The notes: generated by a model not told the origin, from the letters alone. Numbered from the stretch's first letter, positions 1-9,238 are shown. The stretch: DNA of 41,871 nt from Kiritimatiellia bacterium (GCA_024405265.1 JAKSOZ010000012.1:1-41871), one strand, 5' to 3'. Numbers and translations: made by a program.

Positions 1-711
1 ACCTAAGATTACACCCGTACCATCGGGAAGACGGAAGCGACGCCCGACGGTAAGAAGCTCTAGAAGACGGCGGTTCTCGCGCCCATCGAAATCTCGAAGA
101 TCCTTAAGCTTACGCCCATAGCCTTCTTCGGTAAGCTTACAACCGCCAGCGGGCGAAGGATAGTCAACGATCCCGAATTCCGCGGCAAGTTTGATCTGGG
201 GATCGCGGCAACGCCCTGAAATCGCGAGAAGTTTTTCGCGCTCGATGAGCCCTTCTTTTTCGGGGATGGTCGGCTCCATCAAGAGCGCACTCAAAGGACG
301 AATAAGGCGACCGACTAACCCCGAGGTTCTTTCGACGACGCCGAGAGCCTGCTTGTTCTGACTCATCGGGCGCTGCCCCATCACCTCGCCCGTCGCGACG
401 AAATCATAACCGAGTTCGGTCATAAGTTCCCCTGCTCTTTTGATCATCGTCGCGTGGCAGTCGATACAAGGATTCATCGCCCCGCCGAAGCCGTGAGGAG
501 GATTATGAAGAAGCTTTACTTCATCCTCGGTAAAGTCGATTACATGGAGCTTCACGCCGAGCGCTTCCGCCGCTTTCTTCGCAGTATTCGCGCCGAAGAA
601 AGGCGTCTCGAAACAAACGGCCTCAACCTCGGCACCGGCGCGCTGAAGGACTTTGATGGCGAGCTGGCTATCGAGCCCGCCACTCATCAAGCTTAAACCT
701 CTCGCACCCAT
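1..711 (-). CDS. PP-loop ATPase, ThiI/MnmA-like tRNA-thiolation family protein (3' end cut by window)
   Basis: The visible 237 codons run off the window at base 1, so the C-terminus is missing. The start ATG is at 711-709, one base after the stop of the acyl-CoA synthetase gene, so translation is probably coupled. Near the N-terminus the PP-loop motif SGGLDSQLA is clear; in this superfamily it binds ATP to adenylate a substrate. Further on are a cysteine pair in MNPCIDCHA, the family-typical segment GEVMGQRPMSQNK, and a C-terminal PSPAGGCKLTEEGYGRKLKDL segment. This arrangement matches the proteins often labelled tRNA 4-thiouridine synthase-like, which carry an NFACT-R-like C-terminal domain. 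The exact substrate is not known from the sequence. I infer tRNA sulfuration from the PP-loop and the cysteine positions. Confidence 0.8.
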   Translation of the reverse strand, partial: MGARGLSLMSGGLDSQLAIKVLQRAGAEVEAVCFETPFFGANTAKKAAEALGVKLHVIDFTEDEVKLLHNPPHGFGGAMNPCIDCHATMIKRAGELMTELGYDFVATGEVMGQRPMSQNKQALGVVERTSGLVGRLIRPLSALLMEPTIPEKEGLIEREKLLAISGRCRDPQIKLAAEFGIVDYPSPAGGCKLTEEGYGRKLKDLRDFDGRENRRLLELLTVGRRFRLPDGTGVILG

Positions 712-712
712 C

Positions 713-2449
713 TTAGGCGTTCGGCCAAAGCTGCGCGGCCATTTCGCGGAGTTTATACTTCTGAATCTTCTGCGAAGCGGTCATCGGGAAGATATCGAGG
801 AAGTGGACGTACTTCGGAATCTTGAACCACGAAATCTTGTCCTTACAGAAGACCTGGACGTCATGCTCGGAAATCTCGGAGCCGTCGGAACGGATAATGA
901 ACGCCGCGGGCTGTTCGCCGTACTTCTTCGAGGGGCAACCGACGACGGCGACATCCTTGATGCCGGGCATCGTACCGAGGAAGTCCTCGACTTCCTTTGG
1001 ACTAATGTTTTCGCCACCACGAATGATGAGGTCTTTAAGGCGGCCGGTGATGTAGTAGTAACCGTGCTCATCCATACGACCGATATCACCCGAGTGGAGC
1101 CAGCCGTTCGCGTCGATGCACTTAGCGGTCTGCTCAGGCATCTTGTAGTAGCCCTTCATATTGCCGTAACCGCGGCAGCAGATTTCGCCGTCCTGTCCGA
1201 TAGGCGCGATATTGCCAGTTTCGGGATCGATAATCGCGACTTCGACGCCGGGAAGCGCCTGACCGATCGTCTGGCACTTACGCTCGATCGAAGTTTCGAA
1301 GTATCTCGTCATCGTCATCACGGGGCCCGATTCGGTAAGCCCGTAGGGATTCGTGATTTCGCGCATGTTCATGAGATCGTTCGCCTGCTGCATACGGTGA
1401 GTCGGGCAAGCGGAACCGGACATGATGCCAGTACGAAGCGTCTTCAAATCGAATTTGTTGAAGAGCGGGTGATCGAGCATCGCGATATACATCGTAGGAA
1501 CGCCGTATGTCGCCGTGCAATGTTCCTTTTCGATCGAAGCCATAACCTGGACAGGATCGAACTTTTCGAGGAAGACCATCGTCGCGCCGTGGTTGACGCA
1601 GCTCATGACGCCGAGGACGCAACCGAAGCAGTGGAAAAGCGGAACGGGGATGCAGATCTTATCGCGCGCGGAGAGATTCTGGCAAGCGCCGATCCAGAAG
1701 CCGTCGTTCGCGATATTGTAGTGAGTAAGCTGGACGCCCTTCGGGAATCCGGTCGTACCCGAGGTGTACTGCATATTGACGACATCATGAACGTCGCACT
1801 GGGCCTGGCGAGCGTGATACTCTTCGTCGGAAACTTCGCAAGCGAGAGCCTTCACTTCGTTAAGCGAATACATGCCGCGGTGCTTTTCGCCACCGAGGAA
1901 GAAGACGCGCTTCAAGTGAGGATATTTCTCCGACTTGAGCTCCCCTCGCGGGCATTCCTTAAGTTCGGGAATAAGCTCGTTCACAACCTGGACATAGTCG
2001 CAATCACGATAACCCGAAATCACGAAGAGGTTTTCGGTATCGGACTGCTTCAAAGCGAAGTCGAGTTCGTGGCTCTTGTAGTTCGTATTAAGCGGAAGAA
2101 GAATCGCGCCGATCTTCGCGGTTGCGAACATGAGAACAACCCAATGAGGAACGTTCGTCGCCCAAAGAGCGACCTTCTCGCCGTGCTTGACGCCGAGAGC
2201 CATGAGGCCCTTCGCGACCAAATCGACTTCTTCGGAAAATTCGTACCAAGTAAGACGGAAGTCACGATCGGCATAAACGACCGCGTCATTTTCGCCGCAA
2301 CGAGCGACCGTCTGATCAAGAAGCTGACCGAGAGTATAGTTACGGGTAACGGGAAGGTTGTGCCACGGAACACCGGTCGAAACGGATTGCGTGAACGGAG
2401 CTTTCGAGGGGGCTGTACCGAAAGGATCGGTTAATTTGAATTCTGCCAT
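713..2449 (-). CDS. AMP-dependent acyl-CoA synthetase (fatty-acid--CoA ligase family)
   Basis: This 578-residue protein belongs to the ANL adenylating superfamily, which activates a carboxylate with ATP and transfers it to CoA. All core motifs are visible: YTSGTTGFPKG (residues 228-238, P-loop), YGLTESGP (369-376), GWLHSGDIG (449-457), GRLKDLIIRGGEN (469-481, hinge), and a C-terminal lysine region around 561-564 (SQKIQK). Length and motif spacing fit medium/long-chain acyl-CoA synthetases, close to the FadD / YngI type. It sits at the end of the fatty-acid/lipid operon, 23 bases after the GT2 gene, with a purine-rich ribosome site (AAAGAGAG) before the ATG. Chain-length preference cannot be read from the sequence. 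Confidence 0.92.
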   Translation of the reverse strand: MAEFKLTDPFGTAPSKAPFTQSVSTGVPWHNLPVTRNYTLGQLLDQTVARCGENDAVVYADRDFRLTWYEFSEEVDLVAKGLMALGVKHGEKVALWATNVPHWVVLMFATAKIGAILLPLNTNYKSHELDFALKQSDTENLFVISGYRDCDYVQVVNELIPELKECPRGELKSEKYPHLKRVFFLGGEKHRGMYSLNEVKALACEVSDEEYHARQAQCDVHDVVNMQYTSGTTGFPKGVQLTHYNIANDGFWIGACQNLSARDKICIPVPLFHCFGCVLGVMSCVNHGATMVFLEKFDPVQVMASIEKEHCTATYGVPTMYIAMLDHPLFNKFDLKTLRTGIMSGSACPTHRMQQANDLMNMREITNPYGLTESGPVMTMTRYFETSIERKCQTIGQALPGVEVAIIDPETGNIAPIGQDGEICCRGYGNMKGYYKMPEQTAKCIDANGWLHSGDIGRMDEHGYYYITGRLKDLIIRGGENISPKEVEDFLGTMPGIKDVAVVGCPSKKYGEQPAAFIIRSDGSEISEHDVQVFCKDKISWFKIPKYVHFLDIFPMTASQKIQKYKLREMAAQLWPNA

Positions 2450-2472
2450 TATTTTACTCTCTTTCTTTTAAA

Positions 2473-3618
2473 TCAGTTACCATGTTGTATCGGCTTCCAG
2501 CGATGTTGAGGATGAACTACGCTGTAAGCTACAGTAGCGGACAAAATCAAAACGAATATCGGGAACGAAAGAATCGGCAAGAACAGCGAGCGGATCGAAT
2601 AACGGGATAAGAACGTCGCGAGCAATGCCGAGGCCCAACAAAATGCAAAATAGCCGACCAAGAACCCCATATCCCCTTCAGCTATATCGAGCAACAAAAG
2701 AATCGTACCTGAAAGGCCGAGAGTGATAATAGCGAAGCAATCGAACATCCGAGGCGTCGGCATCTTGATGAGCGCCATAAGCCAGACGAATAGATAGTGT
2801 CGAATGATCTGCAAGCCGCCGGTAGCCCAACGGCAAAGCTGTCGCCACATAGGCTTGAACGATATAGGCTGCTCGTCGAAGAAGACCGCATCGTCAACAT
2901 AGACAACGCGATTACCGCGAACATTTTGCTGAAAAGCGAATTCAAGATCTTCAACGAACGTCTTCGTATTCCACCCCTCTTCGGGCAATACCGAAAGTCG
3001 AAACGCGAATCCGGTTCCGGTAAGCATCGAACTTAACATCAAATTCGCGCGGACGCGATTGGAAAGTTCGTTCATCAAATTCCAATAAACGGAGTACCAA
3101 CCCGTGATCAGATTCTTGAAAGCATTCGAAGCCATGCGATGACCGGTAACTATCTTGGCTCCACGAGCCATAGCCGCGTTCAACCGTTTGAGCCAGAATT
3201 TATCGACCTCGTTGTCGGCATCTACGATAGCGAGCGCGTCGTATCCGTTATTCTTTATAAGTTCGACTCCCCAATGCAAGACATCGCCCTTTCCTGACGA
3301 AGGAGAAGACTTCTCATAAACTTTGACGCGAGAGCCGAAAGCGTTGGCGATCTCCGCGGTTCGATCGGAACAATTATCTGCGAAAACCACTATATCGAGC
3401 TTTTCTTCAGGATAATCGGAATTAAGAAGCGATTCAATCGGACGATGGATGACGACTTCTTCATTATGAGCGCATATTATACACGCGAAACGGAGGATCT
3501 GATCATTCTCAAGAGGAATCGATTCTTTACGTTTAAAAATGGCGACAAACAATCCCAAAAGGACGACTGCCGTCGACCAAATGAACATGAGACCGATTAT
3601 GAGCTTGAAAGTCACCAT
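2473..3618 (-). CDS. Membrane-bound family 2 glycosyltransferase
   Basis: The 381-residue protein starts with a membrane segment (about residues 7-27), followed by a cytoplasmic GT-A domain and several C-terminal membrane segments (from about 273 onward). The GT2 motifs are visible: CAHNEE (49-54), DNCSDRT (81-87), VDAD (132-135, metal/nucleotide-sugar binding), VEDLE (222-226, catalytic base region) and QLCRW (260-264). This is the architecture of processive, BcsA/IcaA-like polysaccharide synthases, though the protein is shorter than cellulose synthase and has no PilZ domain. Its start overlaps the UPF0126 gene by 7 bases. It may make or extend a surface glycan; the product sugar is unknown. 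Confidence 0.88.
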   Translation of the reverse strand: MVTFKLIIGLMFIWSTAVVLLGLFVAIFKRKESIPLENDQILRFACIICAHNEEVVIHRPIESLLNSDYPEEKLDIVVFADNCSDRTAEIANAFGSRVKVYEKSSPSSGKGDVLHWGVELIKNNGYDALAIVDADNEVDKFWLKRLNAAMARGAKIVTGHRMASNAFKNLITGWYSVYWNLMNELSNRVRANLMLSSMLTGTGFAFRLSVLPEEGWNTKTFVEDLEFAFQQNVRGNRVVYVDDAVFFDEQPISFKPMWRQLCRWATGGLQIIRHYLFVWLMALIKMPTPRMFDCFAIITLGLSGTILLLLDIAEGDMGFLVGYFAFCWASALLATFLSRYSIRSLFLPILSFPIFVLILSATVAYSVVHPQHRWKPIQHGN

Positions 3619-4283
3619 CTCTTCGGTCTACCTCTCAATACCGGAAGTCCCAGATGATAACGAATCGCCACGTAACGAATAAAGAAAATTATCACGAAGC
3701 ATACGGTAGCGCACCAATGCGCGTGGAGGCCGGTGAAATAATGAAGCGCATAGTAACCGAAGCCGCCGACGATACAAGCAAGCGCGTAGATTTCCTTACG
3801 AAAAATAAGCGGCACTACATTAATCAAAATATCACGTCCGACACCGCCCGCCGCGCCGGTAATCGTCCCCATAACGATCGCGAGCCACCACGAACATTCG
3901 CTCCCCAATACCAACTCCGTCTTCTGAATACCGATAACGGTAAAGGCCGCGAGCCCGATTGTATCGAAAATGAACCAAGTGATGCGCTCCCCTATGACGT
4001 GACGACCGAAGAGCCAGACCGCGAGCACCGCGATCATCGTACATGTGAAGTAGCCGGAATGGAACATCCAAAAAGGTCTTACCCCAAGCATCACATCGCG
4101 AATCGTACCTCCACCAAGCGCAGTCACGAAACCGATGACATAAGCTCCGAACCAATCGAAATGCTTGATCGACGCCATACGAATTCCCGAGATTGCCGCC
4201 GCGAACGTCCCGAGATATTCAAGCGCCAAGAAGAACGGATCGGTCCCGAAATAGATTTTGAGGGTCTGGTACCACTCAGTCAT
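3612..4283 (-). CDS. UPF0126 / TRIC-type cation channel family membrane protein
   Basis: The 223-residue polytopic membrane protein has the two-repeat pattern of the UPF0126 (YadS/YicG) family, related to TRIC cation channels. The signature GTFAAAISGIRMAS (about residues 25-38) and the glycine-rich ALGGGTIRDVMLG segment are clear, and a second related segment GAAGGVGRDILINVVPL occurs in the second half, as expected for the internal duplication. The length is typical for the family. It overlaps the upstream LpxL-like gene by 8 bases and the downstream GT2 gene by 7, so it is co-transcribed. Family members have been described as glycine transporters or cation channels; the substrate here is not certain. 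Confidence 0.88.
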   Translation of the reverse strand: MTEWYQTLKIYFGTDPFFLALEYLGTFAAAISGIRMASIKHFDWFGAYVIGFVTALGGGTIRDVMLGVRPFWMFHSGYFTCTMIAVLAVWLFGRHVIGERITWFIFDTIGLAAFTVIGIQKTELVLGSECSWWLAIVMGTITGAAGGVGRDILINVVPLIFRKEIYALACIVGGFGYYALHYFTGLHAHWCATVCFVIIFFIRYVAIRYHLGLPVLRGRPKRW

Positions 4284-5100
4284 TACGCCATCTCCGGTGA
4301 GCCCAAAGATACTGCTCAGGATATTTACGAATCACTTTTTCAAGGCGATCATTAAGCATCTGAGCTGCCACATCACGATCGGTATCCTTGGTGAACTGTA
4401 AAGGGTCCTCTCCTACCAATCCATATTTGTAGGGAGCAAGACGAACAAACGAGCCTACTACGATCTTACGTCCGGTACGAATCGCGAGCCTCGCGGCGGA
4501 AGTATGGCACATCGCAGGGCGACCCATGAATTTAAGGAGCGAGCCTTTGCCATGATGTTGATCAATAAGGATGGTCATCGCCGCTTTTTCGCGTTCCCAT
4601 TGTTCCATGATCGGCTTGGTGAAACCATTGTTTTTATCGATAATGGTAACGGGGCCACGGAAATGGAACTTCTTGAGAAACTTTTGAGCAAGCGGATTAT
4701 TCATCGCGCGCGCTATCGCAATCATCGGGCGCGCAAATGAAATCGTATTTGTCGCCGCTTCCCAAACGCCATGATGACCCGAGACGATAAGAATCGGTTC
4801 GTCAGGCGTGTCGAGTAAAAGCTTCGCCGCAATCGGACTCGCTTCGGAAAAATCGAAATGCTCTCGATAGTTGTCCTTGTTGACGACTCCGGGAACGAAC
4901 AAAGCTTCGCCGATATGGCCAGCGAAATGGCAAAAGCTCTTTTTTGCGATCCGCCTCGCCTCATTTTCATCCTCAGTGATCTTCGCGCGAAGAATGTTCT
5001 CAATCGAAATCTTCTGACGCTTCTTCATGAAGGGCCAAATAAGCGCGGCGATTCCACATCCGATATCGTAAGCGTGTTCGACAACGTAGTTCATTTTCAC
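4276..5100 (-). CDS. Lipid A biosynthesis acyltransferase, LpxL/HtrB family
   Basis: This 274-residue protein resembles the late acyltransferases that add secondary acyl chains to Kdo-lipid A at the inner membrane. The catalytic H-x4-E/D motif is seen in GHHGVWEA (H109, E114). The segment ILIDQHHGKG is followed by an RPAMCHTSAARLAIRTG segment, and the C-terminus PEQYLWAHRRWRND is a hallmark of the family. The protein is a little shorter than E. coli LpxL (about 306). It follows hisD with a 4-base overlap in the operon that also makes acyl chains (fabH, fabF, fabZ), which supports a role in envelope lipid assembly. It implies an outer membrane with lipid A or a related lipid. Confidence 0.88.
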   Translation of the reverse strand: MKMNYVVEHAYDIGCGIAALIWPFMKKRQKISIENILRAKITEDENEARRIAKKSFCHFAGHIGEALFVPGVVNKDNYREHFDFSEASPIAAKLLLDTPDEPILIVSGHHGVWEAATNTISFARPMIAIARAMNNPLAQKFLKKFHFRGPVTIIDKNNGFTKPIMEQWEREKAAMTILIDQHHGKGSLLKFMGRPAMCHTSAARLAIRTGRKIVVGSFVRLAPYKYGLVGEDPLQFTKDTDRDVAAQMLNDRLEKVIRKYPEQYLWAHRRWRND

Positions 5101-6395
5101 TCGAAACGAATTGTAGCGGCGCGGCCGTGGCCATCAAGTCCTTCGACTTCGGCAAAGGCCTCAATCGCCGCTTTGGTTTCTTTAAGATCTTCTTCCGTAA
5201 ACTGAACGAAGCTGTGACGACGACGGAAGTCATCAGGAGTGAGCCCCGAAAACATATTCGCCGCGCCTCCCGTGGGTAGAACATGGCTCGGACCCGCGAC
5301 GAAGTCACCGGCGGACTCGGGCGTCCAAGGACCCGCGAAAACCGCACCGGCGGAGCGAACCCCCTTCATCACCTTCAAAGCATCCTTCGTCATGATTTCG
5401 AAGTGCTCGGGAGCGAAGTCGTTAACGATCTCAAGCCCTGCCTTCACGCTCTTCGCAACGACGATCAAAATACCATCTCGGTCGATGACACGTTGAACGA
5501 GGGCCTTGCGAGAAAGCGTTTCCGTTTGACGGAGCACTTCGGCGCGAATCTTCTCGGCCAAACTCTTCGAAGTGCAAACACAAAGCGACTTTTCCCATCC
5601 GCTTCCATGTTCGGCCTGAGAAAGGAGATCCGCGGCGATCCAGCGGACATCGACGGAGCCGTCGGTAAGAACGGCGATTTCGCTCGGCCCCGCGACTTGA
5701 TCAATCGCGACGTAGCCGTAAACCTGACGCTTCGCGGCAGTTACGAAGGCATTACCGGGACCCGCGATTTTCTGAACCTTCTTGCAAGTTTCGGTCCCGA
5801 AAGCCATCATACCGATAGCTTGGATTCCGCCGACACGATAAATCTCGGTAGCTCCGGCAAGTAAGAGCGCATAAACGAGAACGGGATTCACTTCTCCTGT
5901 CTTACCGGCAGGAGTGCAGGCAACGATTTCTTTTACACCCGCAGCTTTCGCAAGCGTAACGGTCATGATCGAAGTCGAAGCTAGGGGCGCGGTGCCTCCC
6001 GGGATATAAACGCCGACGCGGTCCATCGGACTGAAAAATTCACCCGCCTTACCGCCTTTAGGAGTCGACATTTCCCAGCTCTTACGAAGCGAAGCAAGCG
6101 AAAACGCTTTTACTCGTTTATGAGCTTCCTTTACCGCCTTCGCGATCTTGGGGTCGATCTTGATACCTTTAAGGGAAAGATTGAGACGCAAATCGGCCGC
6201 CTTCTTCGCCTTAAAGCCCTCAAAGCGCTCAACGGCGCCGAGGACCGCCTTATCTCCATCTTGTTTGATCGCAGCCAAAACTTGCGCCGCGGCCTTCTCC
6301 GCTTCTTCGGGGAAGGCCGGGCGGGCGTTAAACGCCGCGATTTTAGGAGAATTTTGGTCGACGATGTCGATCAATTCGTGCCTCCGAGCATACAA
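5097..6395 (-). CDS. hisD: Histidinol dehydrogenase
   Basis: The 432-residue length and the motifs fit HisD, which oxidises L-histidinol to L-histidine in two NAD-dependent steps using a zinc ion. Visible are GVYIPGGTAPLASTS, DQVAGPSEIAVL, the zinc-site segment SQAEHG, the catalytic pair in FAPEHFEIM and the C-terminal GPSHVLPTGGAA. The gene starts inside the end of fabZ (25-base overlap) and ends inside the start of the LpxL-like gene (4-base overlap). No other his gene is nearby, so it is a lone histidine gene in a lipid operon. All catalytic residues I can check are present, so it should be active. Confidence 0.96.
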   Translation of the reverse strand: MYARRHELIDIVDQNSPKIAAFNARPAFPEEAEKAAAQVLAAIKQDGDKAVLGAVERFEGFKAKKAADLRLNLSLKGIKIDPKIAKAVKEAHKRVKAFSLASLRKSWEMSTPKGGKAGEFFSPMDRVGVYIPGGTAPLASTSIMTVTLAKAAGVKEIVACTPAGKTGEVNPVLVYALLLAGATEIYRVGGIQAIGMMAFGTETCKKVQKIAGPGNAFVTAAKRQVYGYVAIDQVAGPSEIAVLTDGSVDVRWIAADLLSQAEHGSGWEKSLCVCTSKSLAEKIRAEVLRQTETLSRKALVQRVIDRDGILIVVAKSVKAGLEIVNDFAPEHFEIMTKDALKVMKGVRSAGAVFAGPWTPESAGDFVAGPSHVLPTGGAANMFSGLTPDDFRRRHSFVQFTEEDLKETKAAIEAFAEVEGLDGHGRAATIRFE

Positions 6396-6841
6396 GTAAG
6401 CGTACCTTCGACAGCGAGTTCATCGCCGACGTATCCCTTAGCCGCGAAGACGCCGATACCCTTATCATGCCCAAGCTTCTTGACCTTCACCGCTTCAGAG
6501 AAGACGGTAAGTTTATCGCCGGGGCGAACGGGGCGCTTGAACTTCGCCTCTTCAACCTTCGCGAAAAGGAAGCTCGCGTTCTCGCCGAGGAACTTAGTCG
6601 CGATGAGACCCGCTCCATGAACCTGAGCCATCGTTTCGATAAGAACGACGCCGGGGACGATCGGGAAGTCCGGGAAGTGGCCCTTGAAGAAGTCATTCTT
6701 CTCCATCGTGAAGGTGTATTCACCGAGCGCGCCCGTTTCGTCGGCGGCAATCAAGTTGTCGACGAAAAGGAACGGGGGGCGATGAGGAAGAAGCTCGATA
6801 CCCGGGATGTTGTAAGTATTCTTTAAAGGACGGAATTCCAT
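6371..6841 (-). CDS. fabZ: 3-hydroxyacyl-[acyl-carrier-protein] dehydratase FabZ
   Basis: The 156-residue hot-dog-fold enzyme dehydrates 3-hydroxyacyl-ACP in the fatty-acid elongation cycle. The first signature LLPHRPPFLFVDN and the second, FFKGHFPDFPIVPGV, carry the catalytic His55, and Glu69 lies in IETMAQ. The length is normal for FabZ. The ATG is preceded by TAAAGGAGTAAATA, a strong ribosome site, 20 bases after the fabF stop. It lies in a fabH-fabF-fabZ row, so it most likely serves saturated fatty-acid synthesis. Some relatives are fused to LpxC, but there is no such fusion here. Confidence 0.95.
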   Translation of the reverse strand: MEFRPLKNTYNIPGIELLPHRPPFLFVDNLIAADETGALGEYTFTMEKNDFFKGHFPDFPIVPGVVLIETMAQVHGAGLIATKFLGENASFLFAKVEEAKFKRPVRPGDKLTVFSEAVKVKKLGHDKGIGVFAAKGYVGDELAVEGTLTCMLGGTN

Positions 6842-6861
6842 TATTTACTCCTTTAGGTAAC

Positions 6862-8118
6862 TTAGGCCTTCTTGAAGACAAGAACGCCGTTGTGGCCGCC
6901 GAAACCGAGCGAAGTCGACATCGCGACACGGATATCGCGGTTGACGCCGACATTCGGGGTGTAGTTGAGGTCGAGCTCGGGATCGGGATTTTCGTAGTTG
7001 ATCGTAGCGGGGCAGTAGCCTTCCTTGATCGCGAGAGCCGTCAAAGCCGCTTCGATAGCGCCGGTAGCGCCGAGGCAGTGGCCGTGGAAAGGCTTCGTCG
7101 AGGAAACATTGATCTTCTTCGCCTGCTCTTCGCCGAAAACGCGCTTGAAAGCGGTCGTTTCCATCTGGTCGTTGAGGTGGGTCGAAGTTCCGTGGGCGTT
7201 GATGTAGTCGACGGTCGTGAGATCTTCGACTTCGGCGTTCTTGAGCGCGATACCGATCGCCTTCACCGCGCCGTCAGCGGACGGATCGGGAGCCGTGATG
7301 TGGTAAGCGTCGCAAGTAGCGCCGTAGCCCGCGAGTTCCGCGTAGACCTTCGCGCCACGAGCCTTCGCATGCTCTTCGGACTCGAGGATGAGAATCGCCG
7401 CGCCTTCGCCCATAACGAAGCCGTCGCGGTCGACGTTGAACGGGCGGCAAGCCTTCTCGGGCGTGTCATTGAACTTCGTCGCGAGAGCCTTTTCCTTCAT
7501 GAAGCCACCGACGCAGAATTCGAGAATCGTCGCTTCCGAGCCGCCGGCGATGATGACGTCGGCACGACCGGCGCGGATCATATCGAGCGCGAAACCGAGC
7601 GCATCGGTCGACGACGCGCAAGCGGTCGTGACGACCTGAGCGGGACCCTTCGCACCGAGAGCGATGGCGATGTTGCCGGCGCCTTCATTCGAGATGAGCT
7701 CAGGAATCGCGAGCGGAGAAAGGCGATCCGGACCACGATCGAAGAGGATCTTATAGCTCTCGCCGGTGACGTCGAGGCCGCCGATACCGACGCCGAGCAT
7801 CGTACCGACGCGATCCATATCAGGCTTGTTCTCTTCGGTATAACCGGCGTCCTTCCACGCTTCGGTCGCGGCGGCAACCGCGTACTGAGAGAAGAGTGCC
7901 ATCTTGCGAGCGGCCTTGGGATCGAGAACGCCCGTAGCAGCACAATATTCGTTAAAACCGTTGACTTCCGCCGCGACCTGACAGGTGCAGCGAGAGGGAT
8001 CGAACTTAGTGATGCGGCTGATGCCGGGCTTACCCGCTTTAACGCTAGCCCAAGCGGCGTCCTTACCATTGCCGGCCGCGCAAACCATGCCGATACCGGT
8101 AATCATTACTTTCTTCAT
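6862..8118 (-). CDS. fabF: 3-oxoacyl-[acyl-carrier-protein] synthase II FabF
   Basis: The 418-residue condensing enzyme extends acyl-ACP with malonyl-ACP. The Cys-His-His triad is visible: Cys167 in TTACASS, His309 in NAHGTST and His347 in FHGHCLGATG. The glycine-rich C-terminus (TSLGFGGHNGVLVF) is typical of KAS II. The usual ketosynthase motif TKSMTGH reads TKPFHGH here, a mild difference. A good ribosome site (AAAGGAGACAAAGA) precedes the ATG. It follows fabH by 37 bases and precedes fabZ, so the three genes form a fatty-acid elongation unit; an acyl carrier protein gene is not in the window. Confidence 0.95.
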   Translation of the reverse strand: MKKVMITGIGMVCAAGNGKDAAWASVKAGKPGISRITKFDPSRCTCQVAAEVNGFNEYCAATGVLDPKAARKMALFSQYAVAAATEAWKDAGYTEENKPDMDRVGTMLGVGIGGLDVTGESYKILFDRGPDRLSPLAIPELISNEGAGNIAIALGAKGPAQVVTTACASSTDALGFALDMIRAGRADVIIAGGSEATILEFCVGGFMKEKALATKFNDTPEKACRPFNVDRDGFVMGEGAAILILESEEHAKARGAKVYAELAGYGATCDAYHITAPDPSADGAVKAIGIALKNAEVEDLTTVDYINAHGTSTHLNDQMETTAFKRVFGEEQAKKINVSSTKPFHGHCLGATGAIEAALTALAIKEGYCPATINYENPDPELDLNYTPNVGVNRDIRVAMSTSLGFGGHNGVLVFKKA

Positions 8119-8155
8119 TCTTTGTCTCCTTTGCTTAGAAATTTATTTCTTTGGT

Positions 8156-9178
8156 TTAGAGATTAGGCCATGTGAGATAGGTTCCGGCGTATGTAAGGCC
8201 CGCGCCGAAACCGATCATCACGATCTTCATTCCTTCTTTAAGCTCACCCGCTTTGACCGCCTGGTCGAGCGAGATCGGAATCGACGCGGCGGAAGTGTTG
8301 CCGGTCTCTTCCAAATTGAGCCAAAAGCTTTCGAGAGGAAGTTTCATGCGACGCGCCGTAGCTTCGATGATACGCGCATTCGCCTGATGCGCGAAGACGC
8401 GGTCGAGATCGGTCGTCTCGATTCCCTTCTTCACGCAAAGATCAGTCGCGACCTTCGAGAGCTGTCTGACGGCAAACGCGAAAACGTCGTGGCCCTTGAT
8501 TTCGAACTTTGCGTTCACATGTTCAACGGGAACGGGAACGCCGGTCTCGGGATTAAAGGGAATCGCGTCTTTCATGCCACCCGTACGAGTGATGAAGCCC
8601 GCGCCCGTGCCATCCGCGCCGAGAATCGTGTACGCATCTGTCTTGGTACCCGCGACGCCCGGCGCCTCGTCATTGCCGATAACGATAGCGCCCGCGCCAT
8701 CTCCGAAAAGAATGCAGGAGCTACGGTCGGTCCAATCCTGAATTCGCGTCAGGGTCTCGGTGCCGATAACGAGCGCCTTCTTGTCGGGATAAAAGTTGAC
8801 GAAGCCGCGCGCCTGCTCTACCGCGTAGACGAAGCCCGCGCAAGCGGCCTGAAGATCGAACGCGCCCGCATTAGTGCAGCCGAGAGCTGCCTGAATAAGG
8901 CACGCGGTTGAGGGGAAAGGCCCGTAATCAGGGGTCGAAGTCGCGACGACGATAAGGCCGATTTCATCGGGGCTCACGCCTGCGGCCTCAAGCGCCTTCT
9001 TCGCGGCCTCAGTTCCCATCGTGGAAGAAGATTCTCCCTCGCCCGCCACATGACGGCGGTGAATACCGGTATGAGAGTAAATCCACTCATCGGTGGTATC
9101 GAGCGACTTTGCGATATCGTCGTTCGTTACCACCTTAGGCGGCAAGTAGCTACCGGTTCCAAGGATTTTAATACCCAT
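8156..9178 (-). CDS. fabH: 3-oxoacyl-[acyl-carrier-protein] synthase III FabH
   Basis: FabH starts fatty-acid synthesis by condensing acetyl-CoA (or a branched starter) with malonyl-ACP. The 340-residue protein shows the catalytic Cys113 in QAACAGF, His264 in FAHQANARI and Asn294 in ETGNTSAAS, plus the N-terminal GTGSYLPPKVVTN typical of KAS III. The start choice is supported by this family-typical N-terminus. It is the first gene of the lipid operon: a TGG-TATAAT box lies upstream at 9210-9215, just after the dapB stop. Starter-unit preference cannot be told from the sequence. Confidence 0.95.
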   Translation of the reverse strand: MGIKILGTGSYLPPKVVTNDDIAKSLDTTDEWIYSHTGIHRRHVAGEGESSSTMGTEAAKKALEAAGVSPDEIGLIVVATSTPDYGPFPSTACLIQAALGCTNAGAFDLQAACAGFVYAVEQARGFVNFYPDKKALVIGTETLTRIQDWTDRSSCILFGDGAGAIVIGNDEAPGVAGTKTDAYTILGADGTGAGFITRTGGMKDAIPFNPETGVPVPVEHVNAKFEIKGHDVFAFAVRQLSKVATDLCVKKGIETTDLDRVFAHQANARIIEATARRMKLPLESFWLNLEETGNTSAASIPISLDQAVKAGELKEGMKIVMIGFGAGLTYAGTYLTWPNL

Positions 9179-9209
9179 TTCTTATCCTATTGCAAGGTTA
9201 TTTATGTAT

Positions 9210-9238
9210 ATTATACCAAATTTACAGCCCGAGTACAT
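9210..9238 (-). promoter_or_regulatory. Candidate promoter of the fabH operon
   Basis: On the minus strand a TATAAT box (9210-9215) is preceded directly by TGG. The best match 17 bases upstream is ATGTAC (9233-9238), a weak -35 that lies inside the 3' end of dapB. The TGG-TATAAT form recurs at other promoters in this window. It would start the transcript about 25 bases before the fabH ATG. Confidence 0.55.

Noticed and set aside
653-2434. Long open frame on the plus strand (593 codons)
   Set aside because: It lies exactly opposite the acyl-CoA synthetase gene, has no family-like motif and is explained by the strong codon bias of the minus-strand gene.
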